Source: Cutaneotrichosporon cavernicola
Lineage: Eukaryota; Basidiomycota; Tremellomycetes; Trichosporonales; Trichosporonaceae
Direction: 5' to 3'
Assembly (NCBI RefSeq): GCF_030864355.1
Contig: NC_083395.1
Coordinates: forward strand, 186,001 to 250,000
DNA length: 64,000 bases
In this document: piece by piece, positions 40,620 through 50,907 of the stretch
Layout of the letters: the number at the start of each line of letters is the position of its first letter
Numbering within the stretch: position 1 is the first letter of the stretch
Notes under the pieces: generated by a model
Database searches by the model: none
What the model saw: the letters and a program-made list of their open reading frames with translations, nothing else
Told to the model about the DNA's origin: nothing
Translations under genes and position numbers: made by a program

Positions 40620-42640
40620 TCACAATCCCTGCAGCTGGGGCGCGGCAGTCTCGCTCCATTTGTTCGTGTCCTCGTCGCGGCAGAGTACCTTCCATCCTAC
40701 TCGAGACGGCGCCGCGCCGGTCTGGCAGATCATTGGCGGCGCCAGGACCCACTGCCACGCCCCGTGGAGGTGTGCGACGGGGGTGTCACTCCGCGAGATG
40801 TCAAAGTTCATCTCGGCCTCTTCTTCGTCCTCGGACAACACGCCAGCGGAGAGCGCTGGGGTGAGGGGTGCACCGCCGACGAAGCCCTCACTGTCGCCGA
40901 TCGACGAAGAGGAGGGTTCCGGGATATCGACCTTCATGCCGTTGACCACCTCGTTCTCCCACCCCTCGAGCTCGGGGGGCATCCACATCTCCTCCTTCTT
41001 CGCAGTGACGGTCGCCCACTCGGGTCCTGGACCCGGGGCCACAGCAACCGGCGCGCGAGGCGGCAGGTCACGGGCCGCAGCAGTCAGGAACTCGCCCATG
41101 GGCTTGACTACCCAGCGGCCCTTCGACTTCGGGCCCTTCATAGGGCCGTCAAACCAACCGAGGTGGCCGCCACCGCCCGTGACAGCGAGGTACACGTGCG
41201 AGGCATCCTGCACCTGTGTGATCGGGAGGGCGGTTCCGTGTACGACCGGGTCGTCGTATGCGTTGATGCCGAGCGTGGGTCTGCTGTCAGCTGCACGAAT
41301 CACATACGAGAGCTGGAGGGCCGCCTACTCACACCTTGATGTTGTGGATGAGCTGGTGGCTCCCTGCGTACTGGTAATAGTCATCGGCGCTGTTAAACGG
41401 CCATGGAGGTCTTGGCCCGCCAACATTCGAAACGAGCACCTCATCGACCATCTTGAGGCGCACGTCATTCCCCATACTCCTGAGGTTCTTCATGGCTGGC
41501 ACGCAGTCCTTGAGTCGCTCGTTCTCCTCCCACATGCGCGGGTTACGCTCGTAGTGTCGGAAGAAGAGCTTGATGAGATTGGCTCCCAGGGCCCGCGAGT
41601 ACAGGCGGGAGGAGAAGAAGCCGTCCTCGAGCGCGTGGGAAAGAGCAGACACGTCCCACGGGCATCCGATGACAGTGCCAGATGAGAGAAGAGATTCTTC
41701 ACCACGTTCGCCCAGGTAGCGGGCGAGTACGGACGCGCCAAGGGAGAAGCCGATACCGTGGAGCGCCGACTGGGGGAAGGCGTTTCGCAGGTAGTGCGCG
41801 GCCGAGTTGAGATCGAGCGACGCGGCGGCCGAGTACAGCTGTGGAGAGGTCAGGGGTGTGCCGCCGCAACCGCGGAACTGGTGTCAGCTGGCACAACAAC
41901 GAGCTTACGTTGACGACGACGCCGCGTGCGCCGATACCGCCCTCACTCTGGGGCTTGATGGCCCAGTTGAGCACGTTGCGAACGTAACTCTCATTGGCGT
42001 TACCTGTGAGGCCGTGGCAGACCACGAGTGTTGGTGCGTCCGCGGGTAATTCCAAGTGGTTCGGGGGCGTGATATCGAGGGAGCTGGGGTGAGCGATGCT
42101 TTCGCGATGCTTACATTGTCCCGCCATCAGGCAACCGCAACATGGTGCGCACATAATCCACCCGATCGACCTTACTAAAGTCCCCCATAACGATGTACGC
42201 CGTCTGGAGGTGACCACTGGTATCAGCTCGCCTTCCCCTCTTGAAACAAACTTGGGCAACCACCAACTAGGCGTAAACGTCCCCTTGAGACTCGGGACGT
42301 TCTTATCAACCCAAGCTGAGACGTCGTCGACCGCGCCCCGGGCAATCACCCCAGGTGAGCGGGGGACGACGCGGACAATTTGTCGCGCCCATACTGCCAG
42401 CTTGAACATGCCGAGGATCGCGAAGAGGATTTGGGCGGGCAGAGACAAGCTTCGGGAGACGAGAGATTGGGGGAGGTAGAAGGGTTTCGGGGGTGGGTTG
42501 GAGAGGGTGAGGGTTGGGGAGGAGGAGGGGTGGGAAGTGTGGGAGGGGGAGGAAGTGTGGGAGGGGGAGGGAGTGTGGGAGGGGGAGGGAGTGTGGGAGG
42601 GGGAGGAGGGGGTTGGGGTCAAGCCCACGGGTGATGGCAT
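40620..42640 (-). CDS. Alpha/beta hydrolase, YheT/ABHD1-3/EEB1 type
   Basis: Membrane-associated esterase or acyltransferase of the family that includes yeast EEB1/EHT1 (medium-chain fatty-acid ethyl ester synthase) and mammalian ABHD1/2/3. Five exons (42252-42640, 42115-42216, 41909-42083, 41333-41877, 40620-41280) give 623 aa. A Ser-Pro-His-Thr repeat leader (SPSHTPSPSHTPSPSHT) precedes a hydrophobic helix about residues 65-85. The family-specific NGHLQT is formed across the first splice (WWLPNGHLQTAYIV), followed by LPDGGTISLDI. Nucleophile elbow is GIGFSLGASVLARYLG (Ser), acid NAYDDPV, and His in GGGGHLGWFDG. The ~150-residue acidic C-terminal extension after the His is unusual for the family. 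Next to the acyl-CoA synthetase, a role in acyl ester metabolism is plausible. Confidence 0.9.
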
Positions 42641-43226
42641 AGAGATGAGGGAGGGTGGATATAGGAGACGTAGAGGGGGCGCGAAAGCGCTGGGAGGGCA
42701 AGGAGGGAGTGTGTAAGTGTGTGAGAGTGTGAGAGGACAAGAGATGGATCTGGATGACGAGCAAGACCAAGTTAAGTTGACAAGATGACATGTTGAGGTG
42801 ACGCGTCCATGTTCATGCGTGCCTGGCGGCCGAGGAATTTTAGAGTCATTTCAACAGGTCATCGGCCACCGCTACTTTTCTAACCGCGTAGCTCGGTGCT
42901 TTGGACGCGGCGTGGGTCAAGACTGACAAAGCTAGTTGAATGTATTGGGAGGCAAGCGCCGGCATCCTGCATCCTGCTTCCTGTCGCTGACGAGCTTCAG
43001 GTTGGCTGATATGAAAGATTTGAGCATCTAGTGGCGAAATTTGCCACTCGCCAGTCATGTCTGGGCTGGACTCCCCGTTGGATCACTAAACCGGGCGCCG
43101 GTTGCACTGACAGCTCTGCTGAGGCTCATCTCCTTGCGGCTCCCTCGCCCCTCGTCTCCTCGCCCTTCGGGCTCGGGGGCTCGCTCGAATCCCAAACGTA
43201 ACATATCTAAGTCTACGCTACAGATG
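42641..43226. promoter_or_regulatory. Upstream region of the ABHD gene and 3' side of eIF4B
   Basis: No gene. The part near 42641-42760 is purine-rich on the + strand. The CCCTCGTCTCCTCGCCC stretch near 43145 has no clear function. Confidence 0.4.
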
Positions 43227-45065
43227 CTAAACGGACACGTCCGCAACCTTGTCAGCGACGTCATCAACGTCGACATCAACCTTCCCCGCAGCCGCGGCGA
43301 AGCTAAAGCCCGTCTTGGTCGTGACCGGCTTGGCCGCAGGCTTGCTCTCCTCGGTAGGCGCAGTCTTACCGCGGGGCCCGACAGCCTCGAACCCGTCCTC
43401 GTCCGCCTGCGCAACCTCCTTCTGCGGCATGCGAGACGGGTGTACACGAACCGGGCGACGCTCCTCCTTCTCCACCTTGGGCGCGGGGGGCTTGGCCTTG
43501 GCGGCCGCCGCTTCCCTGCGACGCTGCTCGGCGTGCTGCTCAGCCTCGACCTCGCGCGTGTGCGTGTCGACCGGACGCGCTGCGCCAAAGGGGTTCGCCT
43601 TGGACGGCGTAGCCTCGGGCGAGTTGGCACCCGAGGGGGCGGAGGAGCGAGGGGCAAGCTTCAGGCGCTGGCGGGTCGGCTCGGCCGGCGCAGCATTCTG
43701 GGGAACACGAGTACCGCGCGACCACTGAAGGTTAGTTTAGGAATAGGATGTAGACTCACAGTCGACTCGGTGTCGGCAAGGCCGGTAGGGCGATGGGGAG
43801 GAGCGTCGCGGCCACCGGGGCCACCAGCGCCACGCTCAGGTGCAGCGTTGACGAGGGGGCGCGTCGAGCGCCACTGGCCAGCGTCATCGGCAGCGGATGA
43901 GTGCATGGGCTCGACGTCGCGGGGACGGCCGTAGCCCGAGCTCTCGCGCGAGGACGGGACGAACTTTGCGCCGCGAGCGGCGCCCCAGTCACGGTCTTCG
44001 CTGCCGGCAGCGGAGGAGACGCCAGAGAACGTGCGGCGGGGAGGGTCACGCGCTGGGAGCGGGGTGACGCGGCGCCACGAGTTGGACTCGTCGGCGACCG
44101 AGGGAGCATAGTCGCGGCCGGAGCGCGAGGCGGCTAGGGTCAGCTTTTGCGCAAGGACATGGGGACTGTGCGCCACTCGGAATCATGTCACGCTGTCCTC
44201 TGAGCCCAGCTGAAACTCGTTCATGTCACGCCTCACACACAGCGCGTTGTGGTTTGGGTAGTCGCCTCGACTTGTTTGCAGCCTCCATCACCACAGTGCG
44301 GCAGCTTTGGGGAGGTAATGCGAGCACAGTCTGCGTCCGGGCATGAGCGCGCGCAGGAGCCACACTCATCGCGGCCGTGCGTGGCCCCTCCCACCACCTC
44401 CTTTGGTCGCCTGTCGCCTTCTTTGGCCACCCAACTGGCGAGACAGCCCTCTCCCTCTCCAAAGTCCAAAGCGCTCCCGATAAGACTCACGTGCGTCAGC
44501 GACGTTGACACGAATCGAGCGGCCGGCAAGGTTAGCCCCCGAGCGGTCAAGCGCAGCCTTGAGGTCGGCCTGCGACGAAAACTCGACGTATCCAAAGCCC
44601 TTGCTCTTGCCCGTCGGAAGGTCCTTGACGAGACGGACCGATAGGGGTGCAATGTCGGCGAAGAACTCGCGCAGCTGATCATCCTCAGTCTCAAAGGTGA
44701 GGTTACCGATAAAGGCCGTGAAGGGCGGAATGGTGGGGAGGGGAAGCTCCTCGCGCTGGGGCCCGCCGAAGCGCGCACCGGCACCGCGGTCCGGCATGCT
44801 GTCGAGGTATCCAGGCTCGCCGCGACGGGGGGCTGCGAGAGGGTCACGCGCGGCGGCTGAGGTCAATATATATCTTGTAGAAGAACCTCACGCGCAGTGG
44901 GGAGAGTCTCCATCTCGTCGGCCCATGAGGTGACGCCGCCTGAGGTTAGCGTCATTTTGGGATAAGTGCACCAGTCTCCGAGAAGAACTCGGAGAGAGCC
45001 ATCTTCTGGGCCTTCTGCTTCTTTGGAGCTAGACGTCAGCTTTATCAGGATCACTCCGTACGCAT
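43227..45065 (-). CDS. TIF3: Translation initiation factor eIF4B (Tif3-like)
   Basis: RNA-binding cofactor of eIF4A/eIF4F promoting mRNA scanning. Six exons: 45062-45065, 44972-45028, 44892-44939, 44491-44856, 43760-44133, 43227-43724, total 448 aa. The first coding exon is only 4 nt (ATGC); the protein reads MPPKKQKAQKMALSEFFSET, then GGVTSWADEMETLPTAP, the expected eIF4B N-terminus. One RRM spans residues ~80-155: FTAFIGNLTFETEDDQLREF (RNP2) and KSKGFGYVEFSSQADLKAAL (RNP1). A charged, Arg/Gly/Ser-rich repeat region follows, with RRVTPLPARDPPRRTF. The conserved SKANPFGAARPVDTHTREVE motif precedes a Lys/Glu-rich C-terminus. Intron 4 (44134-44490, 357 nt) is the longest in the window. Essential housekeeping gene in most fungi. 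Confidence 0.92.
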
Positions 45066-45644
45066 GATTGGTCTGTTTTTGTTGTTGTTTGGTTGTGAGG
45101 AGGGTGCAAGTACTTAGTAACGAGGTCGAGCGTTGTGGTGGCCAAGGGGTGGGGTGGTCCTTGGCTGTGAACAGTTGCCGCCGAAAAGTGCCAGCCATGT
45201 CAGATTTGCCACCTCGTCGGATTTTCGGCGTTATATCCGGGTGAGTCGCCTGATCAGAGATGACGAGTATACATTCCAAAAATGGGGAGCAACCGTCATG
45301 CCATTCACTAGACAATGTCCAAAGACCTCTATTCTCTATTCTCTAGCATGCACTACATAGTTGGTCACTCTCACATAAGTGCCACTGCGACAAATGATTG
45401 GAAGGTGAAGTGAGGGCGGGATGCGGAATCAACGTGGCGCCATCTCGCCTGTTACGATTACATTCCTTCGCAGATGATCGCAATCCTCGGAAGAATCCCT
45501 TTCCTCCATCTCCCATCTCCCATCTCCCATCTCACATCTCATTCTCCGGCTGGCTGGCCCCCCGACACCGCCCAGTCTTCCCGCACGCATCGAGTGTTCA
45601 CTAATACACTGCATCATACAACAACAACACTCCCATGACACATC
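45066..45644. promoter_or_regulatory. Upstream region of eIF4B
   Basis: Between the eIF4B start and the Zn2Cys6 gene end. A CCCATCTCCCATCTC repeat lies at about 45510-45540. The leader next to the ATG is CAA-rich on the minus strand (AACAACAAAAACA). No gene. Confidence 0.5.
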
Positions 45645-47544
45645 CCATTACCCACCCCTGTTCACCTCAGGCATCAGCTGGATGAACTGCACCCGCGAGT
45701 ACTGCTGTCAGCTCATCGCACATCAGCTAGCTCACCATGTTCCACCAGTCCCACAGGCCGTCGCCGAGGGCGCCCTCGGGTGTCGCGTTCAGTAGCGCGA
45801 GGATGACGCGGAACACCTTGCCGCGCATGCTCTCGCCGTTGCTGGCCAGGCACTCGAGCGGCATCCCCTCGAGCTGCTGGAATACGGTCTGCGCAATCTC
45901 GTGCCGGCTCCCATCGTCGTCCGCGACTTTGGCGCGCAGGTCCAGCTGCCGTCAGCTGGAGGTGAACCAGTCGAGCTACTCACCAACGCGAGCTCGATGC
46001 ACAGCGCCGTAATATACACGTTTGCAGCCTGCGTGCCAAGCACCGTGTCCGCGCTTGCGTTGTCGGGCTGCAGCGCTGGCGGCATGTCCGCCCGCAGGGC
46101 GCGGACGTACTCCAAGCTGCGGTCGACAAAGGTGCACTGCGCCTCGGGTGGGAACGCCGAGTCCGGATCGTTGAGCAGGGTGCGATGGCGCACGAGGCAG
46201 GCGCTTAGGACTTTGAACAGTCGCGAGATGGCGAGGAAGCCAGCCATATAGCTCAGCCGGTCTTCGGGTTGTTCACCAGCCGCATGTGGGGAGAGGTACT
46301 CGTCGTCGATCTCGAGGGGGAGCGGCGGCGTGCCGTCCATGTCGAGCAGCTGGATCGGGTGGCCGTTGAGTGCGTTGGCTGTCGTCAGCTCGGTGGCTTC
46401 CACAAGACCGCTATCTCACTCTTGTCGATCGCGTACGCCTCCCAGAACAGTCTCCGGCCGATGTCGAGCTCGAGGGGCGTGAGCCCCTCGCGCGGCACCT
46501 CCCGATTCAGATTCAGGGAGTAGATTAGCCGCCGCACGTCGGTCATGAGGTTTGCGGCCACCTCGGCAGGCGCGGCAGACTGCGACGTGATGCAATCGAG
46601 GATGGTACTCGCCATGATGATAAGCGACGGCCGGGTATGGTGTCGAATCAGGATGAGGCGCGATCCACGCTGGCACCGCTCCAGCAGTGACTCCAGCTCG
46701 CGCCGGCCCATACGCCCCAGCAACCAGTTGATGGGGCACTGGGCGATGGTGTAGGCGACCATACTGAGAAGGAGACCGCGGAACGCCTCGTCCTCCTCGT
46801 CACGGCGGTGCAAGACGTCCTGAGCAAAGCTTGGCCGGTGTACGAGTGGCACGAGCATGTGCTGGTGCTTCATGTGGAGGGACAGGAAGAAGCCGATCTC
46901 GTCCCAGCTCGCAAAGTTCTCTATGCGTCGGATGTCGATGGTCTCGGAGGCCGGCGCGGACTCACTAGCAGCGACCAGGTCCGCAATCGTTGTTGAAGGG
47001 GAGTACTCCTCGAGAGACTTGACCGTCAGTGCCGGGTCCATTGCCAGTGTATCGGTGAGTGGGGCGAGCGCGTCCAAGTCCAGCTCTGGGGTGTGCTGTC
47101 GTGTCCACACTGGAAGAGTGTAGTCAAACTCGAGCGCCTGTAGCGTATGCCGCGCGCTCCCAAAGATACTCCTGGACACGGGCCCAGGTGAGAGTAGTTG
47201 GTCGTGTGGAGAGGGCATGACTGCTGTGGCGTTGAGTGCAGGTGGTAGGGCTGGTGTTATGGTCATAGGAGTCTCCGAGGATAGTGGTGACACTGAACAA
47301 GAGTCCGTTCGCCGCCTCTTCTGCGCTGTTGGTCTGGAGTCAGTCGACTCGGAGTGAGGCTCACGCTCTCGGTCGCCCAGGCTTCTTGGGCGTGTACTCA
47401 AACGTGCACTTTTCGCTACGCCGCGTGCAATTCCTACAGGCCCCCAACTCGGGATTGCAGCGCACCTGGCGTTAGCTTTGCATGGACGGGACATACCTTG
47501 CGCGTCCGGCACTGGTCGCATGTAATGGCCTTGTCGACCGACAT
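45645..47544 (-). CDS. Zn2Cys6 fungal-type transcription factor
   Basis: Nuclear DNA-binding regulator. Six exons (E1 48 nt ending at 47497, then 47365-47465, 46420-47333, 45984-46378, 45736-45945, 45645-45701) give 574 aa. The binuclear cluster is at residues 9-36: CDQCRTRKVRCN, ELGACRNCTRRSEKC, in CX2CX6CX6CX2CX6C spacing. A basic linker YTPKKPGRPRA and KRRRTDS follows. The middle-homology domain covers ~190-450, with FFLSLHMKHQHMLVPLVHRP, RGLLLSMVAYTIAQCPINWL, RRLFWEAYAIDKTNALNG; this type is called Fungal_trans. The first intron (31 nt) falls inside the zinc cluster. It is divergently transcribed from myo-inositol oxygenase 1 kb away, so it could regulate inositol or sugar catabolism; that is an inference from position. 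Confidence 0.92.
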
Positions 47545-48557
47545 GGGTGACGGTGCGGCTATCCGCGCTGCGAGAAGCGAGTGAACTGCGCCGGAGAGGA
47601 TATGAGAGCGCGAACCACGGCGCGCGGGAGGGAGGTGTACACGCCGAGCGCCGAATGATATGGTACAGCTGTAGAGTGGCCAAGATGGATTCGGACGGCG
47701 TGATCAGGCTAGGTAGGTTGTGGAGTGTTGAGTGAGAGAATGGACGTTGGTAAGAAGAATGCGGAAAAGGAAGGTGGGAGATGGATGGAGCGGAGGTCGA
47801 CCCGGGCCGGCGACAGAAATGGCCGGTGCCTGGTTCCCCACAGATGGCTTGGACTTGTATCGTAATAGCGATGACGGGGTAGCTGCCAGAGGAGGAGAAT
47901 GGAGGAGAGCTAGCTATGAAGCTACATCTGACTCTGAGACTCTGATGCATACTTGTACAACTATGCTGCACGATAATAGTATCTTCTAAAGGTTGCGGGT
48001 CACCCTACCAGCTTTTGGATGCCGATGCTGATCGGGCATTAGTCATTCTCCCATCTCACCATCTTGTCCTTTTCACCATCCTCTCTGTACCTGTGTAGCA
48101 TGCCTCTAATCACCCAGGAGAACAGAACAGAGCTACTCGCTTCCGACTCTCTTGTATACGACATGAGTGCTTGAGCGTTTGTCAAACTCGGCATCTGATA
48201 GGTCGTATTGACAAACTCCGGTCGGGGCTATCTCAGCTGGGCGCGGCAACCTGGGGACGAACCCTCCGACCGAAGTTCGGTCAAACTGACTCGGTTAAAC
48301 TCACCTCCCTCACCATCCCATCAACTGCCCACTCTACCTCACGTCAGTGTTTTGTATCTCACATGATCATCCTCTGTCGACAAGTATGACAGGCACTCGG
48401 CCACAGGCGCTCCGCTCTGTGATACTCCGCGATATATCGGGATCCTTCGCCAGCGCCGAAACGGGGCCGTCGCGGACTCGGCGTGCGAGCCTCAAGGTAT
48501 AAGACTCACTTAGCTCACTCTTTACACTCACCAACTCAACCACCTCAGACATTGACA
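47545..48557. promoter_or_regulatory. Divergent promoter region, Zn2Cys6 regulator / MIOX
   Basis: About 1 kb shared upstream region. Zn2Cys6 proteins typically bind paired CGG triplets; CGG/CCG-containing pairs such as CCGACCGAAGTTCGGTC (about 48268-48285) form an inverted repeat that is a candidate operator. No gene is called. Confidence 0.45.
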
Positions 48558-49633
48558 ATGGCTCCCGTTGCTACTATATCCTTTGCCCGTGCAGACGACC
48601 CCGGCGCACGCAAGCTCGAGCTTGCGAGCGACGCAGCCGACGAAATCAACCTCCGCAAACTCCAGGAAAAGGACAACGCGTACGACGCCTCGCAGTTCGA
48701 CAAGAACAAGGACCAGGCAGCGTTCAGGCAGTTTTTGGACGAAAACGAGGGCAGTAAAGCCCTCTATCGGGAGCAGCACACTAAGCAGACCGTCGAATTC
48801 AACGTCTCGGCCCGGAAGAGGGCGTTCGAGAAGCCGCGCGCGGTCATGGGCATTTGGGAGGCGATGGAGATGCTCAACACCCTCGTCGATGCCAGTGGTG
48901 GGTCCATCTCTTTCTCAGAGACCTCAGAGGGAGCTTCCATGAATGATCTTGCTCACGCCAGACCCCGACACGGACGCGACGCAAATCGAGCACCTCCTCC
49001 AGACCGCTGAGGCCATGCGGGCAGACGGCAAGCCCCGTTGGATGCAGGTCACTGGACTTATCCACGACCTCGGGAAACTGCTGTACTTCTTCGAGCCTGA
49101 GGGTCAGTGGGCTGTCGTGGGGGATACTTATGTCGTTGGATGCAAGTTTCCCCTCGACAAGATTGTGTATCCCGACACTTTTGGCGAGTGTCCCGACCTC
49201 AACCACCTCGTCTACTCCACCGAGTTGGGGATCTACGAGAAGGGATGTGGCCTCGAAAACCTCCTCATCACCTGGGGACACGACGAGTATCTCGTGAGTT
49301 GCCCTTAGATGCAGCTGACTCCAGTACATGGTCATGAAAGCGCAGAGCAGCCTCCCGCAGTCGGCGCTCAACATGATTCGGTACCACAGCTTCTACCCTT
49401 GGCACAGGGAGGGCGCGTACCGCCAATTCATGGGACCGGGTGATGAGGAGGCACTGCGCGACGTTCTCGCCTTCAACCCATGTGAGTCCCTTGGAATCAG
49501 CTATCATGACTGGCCAAAACTGACATCAGACGACCTGTACTCCAAGTCGGACGCGCGGCCGGATGCCACCAAGCTCAAGCCGTACTACGAGGAGCTGATC
49601 GCCGAGTTCTTCCCCGACAAGATCCGGTGGTAA
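48558..49633 (+). CDS. MIOX: Myo-inositol oxygenase
   Basis: Non-heme di-iron enzyme cleaving myo-inositol with O2 to D-glucuronate, the entry step of inositol catabolism. Four exons (48558-48897, 48962-49293, 49325-49481, 49530-49633) join in phase to 310 aa; human MIOX has 285. Iron ligands and family motifs are visible: [20 protein letters not shown] (His), [16 protein letters not shown] (HD pair), [34 protein letters not shown] (His-Asp), and [20 protein letters not shown] (His). The C-terminus [16 protein letters not shown] matches the conserved end of the family. The N-terminal ~60 residues are less conserved. No targeting signal. The divergent Zn2Cys6 gene is a candidate regulator. Confidence 0.96.
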
Positions 49634-50326
49634 CAGATGTGAGTTCGGCAAGCTGGTTCCTGCTCAGCTGAGAAATCTGGCCCTAAAGCTGACTCCAGCT
49701 ATTCGACGAGGCTTAACCTGTAACAACATAGACAATTTGTGATCGGAACAAATTCTAGCCTCACCAGATATAGTTGTACATCCTTGAATCCTACCAATGA
49801 ATGCTTAGAGGAAGACCGCGTTTCGACGCCGGAGCTGTGGAATAGTTTCCCCGATCCGACCCTGGGATCAAGCTCGGTCCATAGTCGGCGAGTGGAACTG
49901 GAATATGCGGTTGTAACGTGGAGCGTGGTGGCGGACGCTCATGAAGCCACGTACCTGCAGGCCTGGGCAAGTACCTGGGTCAGATGGTAGACATTCCCTA
50001 ACCCTTGGCTCGACGTGTACATACTTTTAGACCAGCTGGTTGGACGAGCGGAGTGATGGTCCGCAAGCACCAGTAAAAAGTGTGCTCATGAAACACAGCA
50101 GTTCGGCGCGATTGGGCCCAGCGACACCAACAATAAGAGTCGTGGGTGCAACTTTAGGCAACATGGCCTTTGAATTATTAGGCTCGAGTCGGAGGAACGG
50201 AAGCCACTCCTCCAAGCCGACAACAGCCACGTCGAGGAAAGTCCCCAATCGATCGTATGGGAGATGTAGTGTCCAAGAGCGGAGATGATGGCCTCGTACC
50301 CGACAGCTGAGTGATACTCAACTCGC
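49634..50326. other. Region without a recognised gene
   Basis: 3' side of MIOX. No gene, RNA or repeat is evident. Confidence 0.5.
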
Positions 50327-50907
50327 TCAAAGAGGGCAAAGGGCGATGATGGTCAAATCGGCCGGGATGAGGGTATACATCGGGTTAGGCAAGGACGAGG
50401 AGATGGAGAGGGTAACAACAGCGCTGAGATCCATCAATGTGTTGCACCGATGATCGGGGAGATCAGGAAGGTGCAATGCCCATGCCCGGAGCGTGGCTTG
50501 TCCTTCCTTGCCTACGTTGTGATACCGCAACATGACAAAGGTCGAGAAGGACTTGGCCCAAGCGAAGGACCTGCAGAGGAACGTCAAGTCCATGTTCTCG
50601 ACGGTGTCGAGGGGTCCAAAGAAGGCGTCTTCGAGGTCCTCCACGTTATCCACGAGGACAATGGACCTGGGTACAGGTTTGTGCGGAGGACAAAGGACTC
50701 GAGGAAGTGTTTCTTGTGCCACCGGCGCAGGTCCTCGTGCGAGTGTTGGGCGCCGTCGTGCGGCTGCTTTGTGCCGCGGAGGTGTTGGACGTAGCGGCGC
50801 CGATTTTTGGTGTCGCGCGATTGCTTGATATCACCCCCTGAGGCCTTGCGTTTATTTTCCATGGCGGGCATGGCGAGGAGAGTGTTGGGTTTGAGAGGTA
50901 GTGGCAT
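50327..50907 (-). pseudogene. Possible frameshifted hypothetical gene
   Basis: From the ATG at 50907 (or 50862) one frame reads MENKRKASGGDIKQSRDTKN, then RRYVQHLRGTKQP and HKKHFLESFVLRTNLYP. At about 50675 coding-like character moves to another frame, reading RSIVLVDNVEDLEDAFFGPL, DTVENMDLTFLCRSFAWAKS and FSTFVMLRYHNVGKEGQATL until the stop at 50327. No splice signals bridge the two. Together they would give ~190 aa. No family recognised. It may be a decayed gene, an assembly indel, or chance. Confidence 0.3.

Noticed and set aside
40531..41685. 384-codon + strand frame
   Set aside because: Antisense of the last exons of the ABHD hydrolase, which has clear catalytic motifs.
44249..44644. 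131-codon + strand frame overlapping the long eIF4B intron
   Set aside because: It is antisense and partly covers the RRM exon; the intron edges on the minus strand are phase-consistent.
48225..48300. Inverted-repeat GC-rich segment considered as a tRNA
   Set aside because: It lacks a T-arm with TTC-A/G-A and a matching acceptor stem; better explained as a regulatory inverted repeat.
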